In this document: in pieces, positions 31,674-40,178 of the stretch
How positions within the stretch are numbered: the first letter of the stretch is position 1
How the letters are laid out: every line of letters starts with the position of its first letter
From: an uncultured Spirochaetales bacterium
GTDB lineage: Bacteria; Spirochaetota; Spirochaetia; Sphaerochaetales; Sphaerochaetaceae
Reading direction: 5' to 3'
Length of the DNA stretch: 64,000 nt
Assembly: GCA_949293595.1 (NCBI GenBank)
Contig: CASFDW010000001.1
Location: 558,001-622,000 of the forward strand
Made by a program: the position numbers and the translations under genes
The notes under the pieces: model-generated
Told to the model about the DNA's origin: nothing
What the model saw: only the letters and a program-made list of their open reading frames with translations
Database searches by the model: none

Positions 31674-32519
31674 TTAATTGAATCTCAGACTGAAACCATG
31701 CTCAAGCACGGCTCCCGGTACGGCGGTTATCAAACCCGATTCCTCCGCATACCCCTTATTATACAGATTATGGGCATCGGTTGAACAGCTCTGGGGCTCG
31801 ACGCATATGAACGGTCTGTCGGGAGAGGTGTACACAACCACATGCTCAAAACCGCCGTAGGAATCCATGTCGATGCGGTAGCATCCGAAATCCAATGATG
31901 CGCGCATGGCACCGTCCGTAATGAACACGGAATCGGTGTCAATCAAGGAAACCTGTGTCGGTTTCCTGAAATCAAGCGCGCTTCCGGAGACATCCTCGAC
32001 CTTTCCCGAAGGAATCTTGTCATCATCCGAGAGCATGAGGGAGACAACGTTGGCGCTGAACACGCCACCGTCCCTCTTCAGAAAGAAAGGATGCAAAGCA
32101 AGGCCATATGCGAATGGACGCACACCTTCATTGCGTACTGTGAATGTCCAGGAAACAGCATCGTCCGCAATCCCAATTGCGATCCCAAGCCTCCCACAAT
32201 ATGGGAAATACTTGTCAGAAGGATCGAAGCCGCATTCGGCATAAACATGGTCCGGCGACATCTGCCTAACGGAAAACACCTTATGCCGGAAGGGCCCGTG
32301 CATGACGGCGGGTATGGTCAGTCCGTCGAAGTCGAACGAACCGCCGGATACCCTGTTCGGCGTCGGGAAAAGCAGAGGTATGCCGTATGTGGCACCGCTT
32401 TTCCTGCGTTCCTGATCAAACTGTACGGTCTCCATACCTTTATAAAGGATGGAGGTCACGGTCATACCGTCATCGGGATCCACAACAAGGACCAAATCAT
32501 CTTTTTCCAATCTGACCAT
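31674..32519 (-). CDS. Aldose 1-epimerase-family protein (galactose-mutarotase-like)
   Basis: This 281-residue beta-sandwich mutarotase has the characteristic TYGIPLLFPTPNRVSGGSFDF, the substrate histidines in MHGPFRH and YGLALHPFFLKRDG, and the late segment VEPQSCSTDAHNLY. Enzymes of this family interconvert sugar anomers in the cytoplasm. It is followed by the cupin gene and preceded by AGGAGGAAGAAAGG. No sugar-specific neighbour fixes the substrate. Confidence 0.8.
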   Translation of the reverse strand: MVRLEKDDLVLVVDPDDGMTVTSILYKGMETVQFDQERRKSGATYGIPLLFPTPNRVSGGSFDFDGLTIPAVMHGPFRHKVFSVRQMSPDHVYAECGFDPSDKYFPYCGRLGIAIGIADDAVSWTFTVRNEGVRPFAYGLALHPFFLKRDGGVFSANVVSLMLSDDDKIPSGKVEDVSGSALDFRKPTQVSLIDTDSVFITDGAMRASLDFGCYRIDMDSYGGFEHVVVYTSPDRPFICVEPQSCSTDAHNLYNKGYAEESGLITAVPGAVLEHGFSLRFN

Positions 32520-33004
32520 GGGAAACCTTTCTTCCTCCTATTGCAAAACCAGATTACCAGATTCATTATTCAATAAAATAATATGCAATAACGAATATCT
32601 CCGGATCTGAACCCGGATAAATTCCATTACAGTAAGAAAACAACAAACCAGCCCCTTGGATTTCGATAATCATATTACATCATTTTTACATGAAAGCAAA
32701 CAACAAGGGCAGCTTCCGCTGAGCCACCCAGTATTTGTACAATCATACCTTACAATTCCCAAGTCATATGATTCCTCCGAATACAACATTACATCATTGA
32801 TTGCAGGTACTACATTTTTGTCCCCATCCGCTCCACATACACAAATCCAAGTCCAAACAGTTTATAATACATGGCCAAAGATAATCACTAATAGTCTGGA
32901 TTAGCATATACCATTCAAACTATTTATTTACATTTAAAGAAATATGTATATAATAACCCACAGTGTAACCATACTTTTTTGCTTGCATTAACAGAGGAGT
33001 GTAT
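32520..33004. other. AT-rich intergenic region (485 bases)
   Basis: No convincing coding sequence is present. One open frame of 82 codons (32656-32904, plus) has no ribosome-binding site, no recognisable domain and a composition unlike the neighbours. The only clear element is the chrA promoter at its right end (32927-32954). The rest shows no repeat or stable hairpin that I can support. Confidence 0.6.
32927..32954 (+). promoter_or_regulatory. Strong predicted promoter of the chrA pair
   Basis: TTTACA (32927-32932), a 16-base spacer and a consensus TATAAT (32949-32954) lie about 50 bases ahead of the first ChrA start codon. Confidence 0.65.
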
Positions 33005-33586
33005 ATGAGTGAAAACAAAGGCAACAGGACAACCTATGCGAAGCTGTTTGCAACCTTTGCAAAGATAGGTGTCACCACATTTGGCGGCGGGTATGCCATG
33101 CTTCCGATGTTGCAAAGGGAAATAGTTATCAACAATGGCTGGTGCACGGACACGGACCTGTTGGATTATTTTGCAGTCGGACAGTGCACACCGGGCATAA
33201 TCGCAATCAACACTGCAACGTTCATAGGATACAAGCAACGCGGGATAGCGGGTGGAATCGTCGCAACCCTCGGCATGGTATTCCCGTCGATTGTGATAAT
33301 AACGATAGTATTCTCCATTTTGGAGGCTTTTCAAGAGAACTTTTATGTCCAGTCAGCGCTTAAAGGCATACAAACAGCCGTATGCGCACTGATTACGCTC
33401 AGCGTGATCAAGCTGGCAAAAAAGAGCATAGTAGACATTCCTACGCTCATAATCTGTATCGCAACGCTTCTGGGTATGATACTCTTTTCGCTTTCGCCAG
33501 TATTATTCATCATAGCGGGAGCCGTGCTTGGAATCGCAATCTCCATCATCAAGACAAAAAAGGAGGACGTAAATGATTCTGTTTGA
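33005..33586 (+). CDS. chrA: ChrA-family transporter, N-terminal-type half
   Basis: This 193-residue membrane protein with about six helices has the ChrA domain motif FAKIGVTTFGGGYAMLPMLQREIV at residues 15-38 and GQCTPGIIAINTATFIGYKQRGIAGGIVATLGMVFPSIVII. Members of the CHR family export chromate or transport related oxyanions; short forms work as pairs of oppositely oriented subunits. The next gene encodes the partner and overlaps it by 14 bases. AGAGGAG precedes the ATG at 33005. Confidence 0.88.
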   Translation: MSENKGNRTTYAKLFATFAKIGVTTFGGGYAMLPMLQREIVINNGWCTDTDLLDYFAVGQCTPGIIAINTATFIGYKQRGIAGGIVATLGMVFPSIVIITIVFSILEAFQENFYVQSALKGIQTAVCALITLSVIKLAKKSIVDIPTLIICIATLLGMILFSLSPVLFIIAGAVLGIAISIIKTKKEDVNDSV

Positions 33587-34118
33587 ACTTTATTATGAGT
33601 TTTTCAAAATCGGACTCTTTGCAATAGGTGGTGGACTTGCCACGCTTCCATTTCTTTTCCATCTTTCCGATTCTCATCCGGCATGGCTCAGTTACACGGA
33701 CATAAGCAACATGATCGCAATCAGCGAATCGACCCCGGGCCCGATGGGCATAAACATGGCAACGTTCGCAGGCAACAACACATTCGGCGTGATGGGAGGA
33801 ATTGTAGCCACGTTGGGACTTGTCAGTCCATCGATAATAATTATTCTCATAATCGCGAAAATACTGGAGAAATTCAAAAATAACAGATTTGTGGCCTATG
33901 CGTTCTACGGGCTTAGAGCCACCGTAATAGCGCTAATTGCATATGCGGGACTCCAGGTATACCAGATAGCCCTGTTCAATGGAACATCCATAAGAATCAA
34001 GGAAACGGTGGTGTTTGCAATACTGCTTGCATGCATGCTCAAGTTTAAGAAAGTGCACCCGATAATCTGGATTGCCATAGCGGGCATAGTCGGAATACTG
34101 CTCAGCCTGCCGGCCTGA
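33573..34118 (+). CDS. chrA: ChrA-family transporter, second half
   Basis: This 181-residue partner of the preceding protein has the same domain: FFKIGLFAIGGGLATLPFLFHLSD, then SESTPGPMGINMATFAGNNTFGVMGGIVATLGLVSPSIIII. Two short CHR proteins encoded together form a heterodimer in known systems. Chromate is the classical substrate, but in anaerobic bacteria another oxyanion such as sulfate could be the physiological one. An AAAAGGAGG site inside the end of the first gene drives translation. Confidence 0.88.
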   Translation: MILFELYYEFFKIGLFAIGGGLATLPFLFHLSDSHPAWLSYTDISNMIAISESTPGPMGINMATFAGNNTFGVMGGIVATLGLVSPSIIIILIIAKILEKFKNNRFVAYAFYGLRATVIALIAYAGLQVYQIALFNGTSIRIKETVVFAILLACMLKFKKVHPIIWIAIAGIVGILLSLPA

Positions 34119-34208
34119 TCATCCTAACGCACAACCAAGCGCATATGCATACAAAAACCTGTAAGATGCCAACATGGTTAAAAACCTTTTACAGACTTTT
34201 GCAATAGA

Positions 34209-34257
34209 AAATCCAATCCAATACCTGATGGGATTGAATTTCATCTGACATCTTTTT
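34209..34257 (+). terminator. Weak candidate terminator after the chrA pair
   Basis: An 11-bp stem with one mismatch (34209-34219 with 34231-34241) has an 11-base loop, but the T-run (34252-34257) is ten bases downstream, so efficiency is doubtful. Confidence 0.3.
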
Positions 34258-34333
34258 TATTCAAAAAACGTGGAAATAAATGCTACCACCATTTCATAAA
34301 AGCAAACAGGTCTGTGACTGAAACCGGAAATAC

Positions 34334-34363
34334 AAAAAAAGCGGGTCCCTATCAAGGCCCCGC
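34334..34363 (-). terminator. Rho-independent terminator of the YesMN-linked importer operon
   Basis: GCGGGTCC (34341-34348) pairs with GGCCCCGC (34356-34363) with one mismatch; read leftward seven T follow (A-run 34334-34340). It lies 37 bases after the stop of the 797-residue protein. Confidence 0.75.
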
Positions 34364-34400
34364 AATCTTTTGTTTGATGATTCAATCAATCCAAATTGAG

Positions 34401-36794
34401 TCAGACATATTGAGTATCGTCATGTCCAGGAACGGCCGTCATGAATGCCTTTTTATCCGCATACACGGTCAAAGAATCTGGATCGAATGATATCTCCTTA
34501 CGTTTGAATGCATCCATGAAGGCATCAAACGAACCGTGGTCCGATATTCTCCCAACCTCGAGGAAAAAGGCGTTGAGAACACCATAGAACCTGAGCTCCG
34601 CATTTGCAACCACATCGTCATAAGCGACAGCATTCGTGCTGGACCAAAGAGCCAGGCAGCCATCACCTTTTCTAGCAAAGCAATAACCGTCTTCAATCAC
34701 GATCTCATCGAACTTGCATGCCGGAATATAGGCGTGTACAAACCTGATGGGATGATCGTTCCCGATATCATATATCAGGGCCAACCGATTTTCCTCTTGT
34801 TTGATAGCCGGCATGACTCCGTTTCCATACCAATAACCAGGCCTCATCGAGCTGTCGTCGCAGCTGGAACCCGGATGGTTGATGAACAGCACCGCATCCT
34901 TGTCCAGAGCGGTCATCCACATATGCTGCTGATAGCCGTAGACACCAGGCTGGAAGAAGGTGGTACCATGGAAACGCTCGTTGAACGACTTGGTGTAGAT
35001 ATGCGTGTTCTCATACTTCGACACGTCGTCATGAAGCGTTATGTTCTCCCAGCGTTTGAACCCGTCGGTGCGTGGGGACTGCACGGAAGTGAGGATATAA
35101 GCGTCGTTCTTGACGATCCTGACAAGCGCATCCCCCGTTGAATACTGCTCGTTCGCATCCGTCGTCATCAACCCGGCCACATCGGACGGAATCTTGTAGC
35201 TCGAAGTTGCAAAATAGGACAGCCATCCCTCTCCGAAGGATACCGGCACCGACGGATTGACAAGATTCATGAGCGCCTGCGCACCCTGCTTGGATGGATT
35301 GATGATTCCACGGTACACCCTGCCCATCGGAGCGATGATCACCCCGTCGAAAACATGCAGGGCAAGCATCCTGAGCATCCTATCAATGGTGGCGGAAGCC
35401 CTTTTCGAGATGCTTTCTTCAGCATAGTCGACGATGTTCAGGAGGCAGGCGAACGTAACGTTCATGTAGACGGTGCTCAAGAATTCCTCGAAACCGTACT
35501 CCTCAAGGTCGTCAAACCACTCCTCCGTGAGCCTCCTGCCAAATTCATGAAGCTCTCTGCCTGTCATGCCGGCAAGCGGGAAGTAGTCATCGGGATACAT
35601 TTCCCCAACAAGCATGGCGCTGGAATAGAACAGAAGGGAATGGTTCTCGCTCCAGAAGCACATGGCATCAGAGCCCTTCATCGTCATCCAGTACCTGTAA
35701 TTCAGCAACACATCCTTGATTTTTGCCTTGAGCTCGTCTGAAACCTCATAGTTCTTCATGTACCTGATAACTCCGGAGATGAGGAAATCAGAACAATCAT
35801 ACCTGTCGCTGATCTGCTGGAGTGTCGTAAGGAAATACTCCCCGTCCCTCGGGTTCACGATTCCGAGGGCTTTTCTGGCAAGAATGTTCTGGATATAGAA
35901 ACCGAACTTTCCACCTCTTGAAAGACCTTCGGCGGAAGCTATCCTATTGAGCATCCTGCGGTAGTTGTCCTCGAACCCGGAACATCCTGAATACTCCGGA
36001 TGGATCATCGAGCAGAACTCGAACCTTCTGACGAGCTCCTGGCTTCCGCATGAAACCTTCACCAGGACGTACGGATGTCCGTCCTCGACCTTGAACGACG
36101 AGCCCTCGGACCAATCCTTCCAACTTATGCGCGTCGGCTCATCCGCGAAGTCGGGGCTGTTCGAATCATATCCGATCCTGTATGCGACAGAATCCGACGG
36201 GAAGAAAAGCTCGGCCTCCCCCATCCTTATCCCATCGAGGAATCCTTTCGCCTTAAGGAACTCAACGGAATGCTCCACGGCCGGGATTGTGCAGGAAAGC
36301 CCGGATGTATCGAGGCATTCAAGCGCGAAAAGGTTCCTCGTGTCCCTTACGCCAAGGTTCTGGAGCACAACATAGATCTCGTTGCGGCCCGCCTTCAGAT
36401 GCAGATCGAATTCCTTCTTGATGATTGGCTTGTACACGGGGCGGTCCACCTCGCATACCTTCTTCCCGTTGCAGAAAACAGTCACGGCGCCATACGTCCA
36501 AAGGATGAACCTACGCTCGGAATCCGCTTCGGCCTCGATTGTCGAGACCGCATCGAACCTGACGTAGGTCAGCATCGAATAGAATGTGCTGAAATCGACA
36601 AAATCATTGTCATGCGAATAATAGAAACGCCAATTCGAGAAATCGACCCCGCTTCCGGGATAAACGATCTTCTTTGCGATCTTTCCCCTGAGCGTGCGCT
36701 CGTATCTCATCTGATCGGTATCCGACCCATCGTCCTTGAACAGGGTCTCGGTGACCGGAGTCACCAGGAAACAATCGAGAAAACCTTTTTCCAT
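34401..36794 (-). CDS. Large uncharacterised protein of an importer operon, probably carbohydrate-active
   Basis: The protein has 797 residues and no signal peptide, so it is cytoplasmic. Residues 1-300 look beta-rich (jelly-roll-like: FILWTYGAVTVFCNGKKVCEV, DLHLKAGRNEIYVVLQNLG). Residues about 300-600 are helical and contain MCFWSENHSLLFYSSAMLVGE at about 380, resembling the WSENH motif of large uncharacterised proteins with a presumed alpha/alpha-toroid fold, like heparinase-type lyases and family 127-type hydrolases. The C-terminal third is beta-rich again. It is the last gene after a CUT1 binding protein and two permeases, six bases from the second permease. I infer a glycoside hydrolase or lyase acting on the imported oligosaccharide. 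ATG 36794 is nine bases from AAGGG; ATG 36803 would overlap the permease stop. Confidence 0.55.
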   Translation of the reverse strand: MEKGFLDCFLVTPVTETLFKDDGSDTDQMRYERTLRGKIAKKIVYPGSGVDFSNWRFYYSHDNDFVDFSTFYSMLTYVRFDAVSTIEAEADSERRFILWTYGAVTVFCNGKKVCEVDRPVYKPIIKKEFDLHLKAGRNEIYVVLQNLGVRDTRNLFALECLDTSGLSCTIPAVEHSVEFLKAKGFLDGIRMGEAELFFPSDSVAYRIGYDSNSPDFADEPTRISWKDWSEGSSFKVEDGHPYVLVKVSCGSQELVRRFEFCSMIHPEYSGCSGFEDNYRRMLNRIASAEGLSRGGKFGFYIQNILARKALGIVNPRDGEYFLTTLQQISDRYDCSDFLISGVIRYMKNYEVSDELKAKIKDVLLNYRYWMTMKGSDAMCFWSENHSLLFYSSAMLVGEMYPDDYFPLAGMTGRELHEFGRRLTEEWFDDLEEYGFEEFLSTVYMNVTFACLLNIVDYAEESISKRASATIDRMLRMLALHVFDGVIIAPMGRVYRGIINPSKQGAQALMNLVNPSVPVSFGEGWLSYFATSSYKIPSDVAGLMTTDANEQYSTGDALVRIVKNDAYILTSVQSPRTDGFKRWENITLHDDVSKYENTHIYTKSFNERFHGTTFFQPGVYGYQQHMWMTALDKDAVLFINHPGSSCDDSSMRPGYWYGNGVMPAIKQEENRLALIYDIGNDHPIRFVHAYIPACKFDEIVIEDGYCFARKGDGCLALWSSTNAVAYDDVVANAELRFYGVLNAFFLEVGRISDHGSFDAFMDAFKRKEISFDPDSLTVYADKKAFMTAVPGHDDTQYV

Positions 36795-36799
36795 ACAAA

Positions 36800-37675
36800 T
36801 CATCCCTTGACGGCACCGGCCGTCATTCCCTTCATGAAGTATCTGCTGAAGCAGCAGTAAATGACGATCATCGGGATAATGGCCAAAGTCGCACCCGAGA
36901 AAAGTATGTTCCAAGCCGCGGCACCGTCGCCGTTGTTCTTGAGCATGTTGACGCCTACGGTCAGCGGGCGCATGCTTTCATTGGACATGGTGAACACCAA
37001 CGGAAGGATATAGTCGTTCCAACCGGTTCTGAACGAAAGCAGCGAGACGGTCGCCAGAATCGGCTTGAGAAGCGGAAGCAATATCTTGTAGTAGATCTGG
37101 AAGAACGTGCATCCGTCTATCTTTGCCGCCTCGTCGAGCTCCTTCGGAATCGAGTTGACGAACCCGCGGCAAAGGAATATGTAGGTGGCCTGCCCCGTTC
37201 CGGCAGTGATGAAAACCACTGACCACAGCGTCTTGTTGAGATGCACCTTGACGGCAAGCTCGAAAAGCGGGCGGAGAGTGACCGAACCGACGTTGACGAA
37301 CATGAACGCGACGAAGAGGCTGTATATGAATTCCTTGCCCTTGAAATCCTTACGTGCAAACACATACCCTGCCATGCTCGTGGCTATGACGGTCAGGAGC
37401 ATCACCCCGAAACCGAGGAAGAAGCTGTTCTTCGTGTATACGGAGAAATTCGCCTCATGCCACGCCTGTATGTAGTTGGTGACGACAAACTTCGACGGGA
37501 ATATGTTGGCCCCTCCCAAAAGGAGCTCCTTGTTCTCCTTGAAGGAGCCGAGGAAGATATACACCACCGGATAAAGCATCACTATGGCAAAGAATAATAC
37601 TATGCAGGTTATTATGAATGTGTAGACCTTCTGTTTTGTCGACTTGATGGCATGTACATTATCATTTTTACTCAT
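36800..37675 (-). CDS. CUT1-type ABC sugar permease (MalG/YtcP-like)
   Basis: The protein has 291 residues with about six helices, including VYTFIITCIVLFFAIVMLYPVVYIFLGSF, and the coupling motif DEAAKIDGCTFFQIYYKILLPLLKP. The C-terminal MKGMTAGAVKG is the usual end of permeases of LplC/YtcP type that work with YesMN-type regulators. The ATG at 37675 follows AGGAGG by seven bases; the longer frame to 37714 overlaps the upstream gene. It partners the next permease upstream and the binding protein at 38655-40040. Confidence 0.88.
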   Translation of the reverse strand: MSKNDNVHAIKSTKQKVYTFIITCIVLFFAIVMLYPVVYIFLGSFKENKELLLGGANIFPSKFVVTNYIQAWHEANFSVYTKNSFFLGFGVMLLTVIATSMAGYVFARKDFKGKEFIYSLFVAFMFVNVGSVTLRPLFELAVKVHLNKTLWSVVFITAGTGQATYIFLCRGFVNSIPKELDEAAKIDGCTFFQIYYKILLPLLKPILATVSLLSFRTGWNDYILPLVFTMSNESMRPLTVGVNMLKNNGDGAAAWNILFSGATLAIIPMIVIYCCFSRYFMKGMTAGAVKG

Positions 37676-37685
37676 GATCCACCTC

Positions 37686-38594
37686 CTAAACGACATCATC
37701 AAGCTTTCTGGCAAGCCTGAGGTATATTGCGGTGACAGAACCGATGATCAGGGCGGCCATGATGCTGAGCACCGTCGCGTATCCGATCTGCGGAGTGGTC
37801 GAAGAAGAGAATATGAGCTGGTAGATGTACGAGAACATGACGTGCGACCTGTGTCCGGGCCCTCCGTTAGTCATGACTATGATGGTCTCGTAATCCTTGA
37901 ACGCACCAGTCAACGCAAGAAGAAGGACGACCTTCAATATCGGGCTGAGCATCGGGAGCGTGATTCTAAAAAACGTCTGCCTCGAGTTCGCACCGTCGAT
38001 CATGCAGCTTTCATATATTTCGGTGGATATGCCCGTGAGTCCGGAGATGAAGTAGATCATGTAGTTACCGATCGCACCCCATACCGCCACGATCACGATG
38101 GATATCATGACCCAGTTCGGATCACCAAGCCAGTCGATAGGCGCGTCTATCAGATGTATGTTCATGAGCATCGTGTTCAGCGGACCGCGGAACACAGCGA
38201 AGATGAACGTGAAGATCAAGCTGTAGATGGCAGGGCTTATGACCGTCGGGAGGAAGAAGATGCCCTGGAACGCCTTGCTTCCCGGTATGTTGTTGCTGAT
38301 CAAGACAGCGATGATGAGAGAAACCGGTATGACTATTATCAGCTTCATGAAAGCATACTCGAACGTATGCAGGACACTCTGCCAGAATATCTCGTCATGG
38401 AACATCCTGACGATGTTGTAAGTACCGGTGAAATACGCAGTAAAACCGTTATAGTCGTAGCAGACATAACGGAAAAGCCAGAAAAACGGATAGATCGAAA
38501 CGATGATCAACATCAGAATCGAAGGTGAAAGCATAAAAAAAGCGGAGATATTACCCTCACCCTTCTTCATGAGCTTGTTTTTCCCCATTGCCAT
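37686..38594 (-). CDS. CUT1-type ABC sugar permease (MalF/LplB-like)
   Basis: The protein has 302 residues with six helices, SPSILMLIIVSIYPFFWLFRYVCYDYNGF near the start and the coupling motif YESCMIDGANSRQTFFRITLPMLSP. TNGGPGHRSHVMFSYIYQLIF is a segment typical of this permease type. It is transcribed from the binding-protein gene across an intercistronic stem-loop; GGGAGG precedes the ATG. No ATPase gene is in the operon. Confidence 0.88.
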   Translation of the reverse strand: MAMGKNKLMKKGEGNISAFFMLSPSILMLIIVSIYPFFWLFRYVCYDYNGFTAYFTGTYNIVRMFHDEIFWQSVLHTFEYAFMKLIIVIPVSLIIAVLISNNIPGSKAFQGIFFLPTVISPAIYSLIFTFIFAVFRGPLNTMLMNIHLIDAPIDWLGDPNWVMISIVIVAVWGAIGNYMIYFISGLTGISTEIYESCMIDGANSRQTFFRITLPMLSPILKVVLLLALTGAFKDYETIIVMTNGGPGHRSHVMFSYIYQLIFSSSTTPQIGYATVLSIMAALIIGSVTAIYLRLARKLDDVV

Positions 38595-38617
38595 GAATAC
38601 CTCCCTTGATGGAATAT

Positions 38618-38641
38618 GCCGGGCCGCATGAGCAGCCCAGC
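38618..38641 (-). promoter_or_regulatory. Intercistronic stem-loop after the binding-protein gene (YesMN-linked importer)
   Basis: On the transcribed (minus) strand GCTGGGCTGC and GCGGCCCGGC form a 10-bp stem with two G-U pairs and a TCAT loop. It begins 13 bases after the binding-protein stop and ends 23 bases before the permease start, without a T-run. It is one of five such elements in the window. Confidence 0.65.
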
Positions 38642-38654
38642 AGTTTTAAATGCA

Positions 38655-40040
38655 TTACTTGTCCAGATATACAGGAGTACCTGCCTCGGGGTTGAGCATG
38701 TCGAAATCCTCGATTACGATGCGCTTCACCTTTCCGATCGATACATCCCTGTCGAGTGCCTCGTTGTACCTCTTGTTGAGATCAGCGATGACTGCATCCA
38801 CATCGGAACCGCTGACGATGCAGTTCCAGAGAGCCTTTGCATAATCGTCGCCGGCGACCGTGACTGCAGGATAAGCAGGGAACATACCCTCGTAATCAAG
38901 AATGGCGAAATCGGCCATGCGTCCGATCTTGGACATATCGATCCTTTCGGCCATGTAGTTGGAGATCGGAAGGGCGAATCCGCTTTCGAGATATCCCTTG
39001 AGGAAATCCTCGCTGCTGAAGAACTTGATTACCTCCCATGCCGCATCCTTGTTCTTGGAGGACGAGAACATGCAGTAGGCCTTCTGAGGACGTGCCTCGA
39101 CGGCTCCCTTCACGGTTCCATCTATCGACGGCAGCTCTCCCACCACCCATTCGAAATCCTCGATCGGGAACTGGCTTGTGAAAACACCTGCTTCCTGGCT
39201 TGCGTTGCCCCAGATGGCAAAGGTGCCTGCTGCGAACTGGGCCCTCATCGCATCGACGCCCTGGTTGTTGGATCCCGGGAACATGCTGCCGTTCTTGAAG
39301 AACTGCTGTGCAATCTTCACAGGTTCCTTGAAGCCGTCGAAATTGAACTTGCCGGTCTTGAAATCATATGGATATGCGCCGCTCTTCGTGCATACGCCTT
39401 CAAGCCATCTCTCAAGCTGGGCGGACGAACATGTCGCGATTCCATAGTACTGGCCGTTTCCGGTCTTGGTGACCTTGTCCGCCACCTCGACGAGTTCCTG
39501 GAGCGTTGTCGGAAGTTCGGTGATTCCGGAAGCCTCGAGAAGATCCTTGTTGTAGATCATCCTGGATCCGCTCCTGAGGGCCGTGTAGATCATGTACGGA
39601 ACCCCGTCGATGGCGTTGATGCCCTCGATGATATGCTGGCTGGCCTCGGTGACCTTCTCGAATTCCTCATCTTTGATGTAATCGGTAAGAGGAACGAGCA
39701 TGCCGCCGTCGACAAACGTCTTGAGATCGAAACCTGTTCCTCTCGCATTGATTCCGAAAAGATCAGGTGCGTTTCCGGACGAATATGCCATCACGAGCAT
39801 GTTCGGATAATCCTCTACGACGGTTGTGAGGACGATTTCGATGTTCTTATCGTTTGTAGCATTGAATTCCGCTATTTTCTCTTCGACATATGCAAGGTCG
39901 TGACGGTCGTTCGTCCAAACATTGATGACGGTCTTGCCAGATGCGGAAGTTGTTCCTGTGGACTGTTCGGCGGAGCCGCCAGCAAAAACAGTTCCTACTG
40001 TAAAAATTGCAATCAACAAAATGAAAAAAGCTCTTTTCAT
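38655..40040 (-). CDS. ABC importer solute-binding protein (family 1) of the YesMN-linked system
   Basis: The protein has 461 residues with a signal peptide ending TVGTVFAGGSAEQSTGTTSASG. The body has the family 1 pattern: TVINVWTNDRHDLAYVEEKIAEFN, SGNAPDLFGINARG, VPYMIYTALRSGSRMIYNKDLLEASG, MRAQFAAGTFAIWGNASQEAGVF and AWEVIKFFSSEDFLKGYLESGFALP. It is the first gene of the importer operon and divergent from the YesN/YesM genes, so the ligand is probably an oligosaccharide sensed by that kinase. The ATG at 40040 has AAGGAGG seven bases upstream; the longer frame to 40088 has none. Confidence 0.87.
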   Translation of the reverse strand: MKRAFFILLIAIFTVGTVFAGGSAEQSTGTTSASGKTVINVWTNDRHDLAYVEEKIAEFNATNDKNIEIVLTTVVEDYPNMLVMAYSSGNAPDLFGINARGTGFDLKTFVDGGMLVPLTDYIKDEEFEKVTEASQHIIEGINAIDGVPYMIYTALRSGSRMIYNKDLLEASGITELPTTLQELVEVADKVTKTGNGQYYGIATCSSAQLERWLEGVCTKSGAYPYDFKTGKFNFDGFKEPVKIAQQFFKNGSMFPGSNNQGVDAMRAQFAAGTFAIWGNASQEAGVFTSQFPIEDFEWVVGELPSIDGTVKGAVEARPQKAYCMFSSSKNKDAAWEVIKFFSSEDFLKGYLESGFALPISNYMAERIDMSKIGRMADFAILDYEGMFPAYPAVTVAGDDYAKALWNCIVSGSDVDAVIADLNKRYNEALDRDVSIGKVKRIVIEDFDMLNPEAGTPVYLDK

Positions 40041-40121
40041 CTGTATCCTCCTTGATTTTGAAGTGTAAGGGCCATTTTCTGTGCCCACAAGGTTACTTTT
40101 TTACCTTTATGTAACACTTTT

Positions 40122-40152
40122 TTGGATTTTTTGAGTAAGATGGACGTATAAT
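40122..40152 (+). promoter_or_regulatory. Predicted promoter of the yesN-yesM-like pair
   Basis: A consensus TATAAT (40147-40152) lies 27 bases before the GTG start; TTGGAT (40122-40127) is a poor -35 at 19 bases. GTTAC and GTAAC half-sites form an inverted repeat at 40092-40115 in the middle of the divergent region and may bind the response regulator. Confidence 0.4.
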
Positions 40153-40178
40153 GGCTTAATGACAGGGAGATGATTCAG

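Noticed and set aside
32656-32904. 82-codon frame in the AT-rich gap before chrA
   Set aside because: It has no ribosome-binding site, no promoter and no hydrophobic or domain pattern; the chance of a random frame in AT-rich DNA is high.
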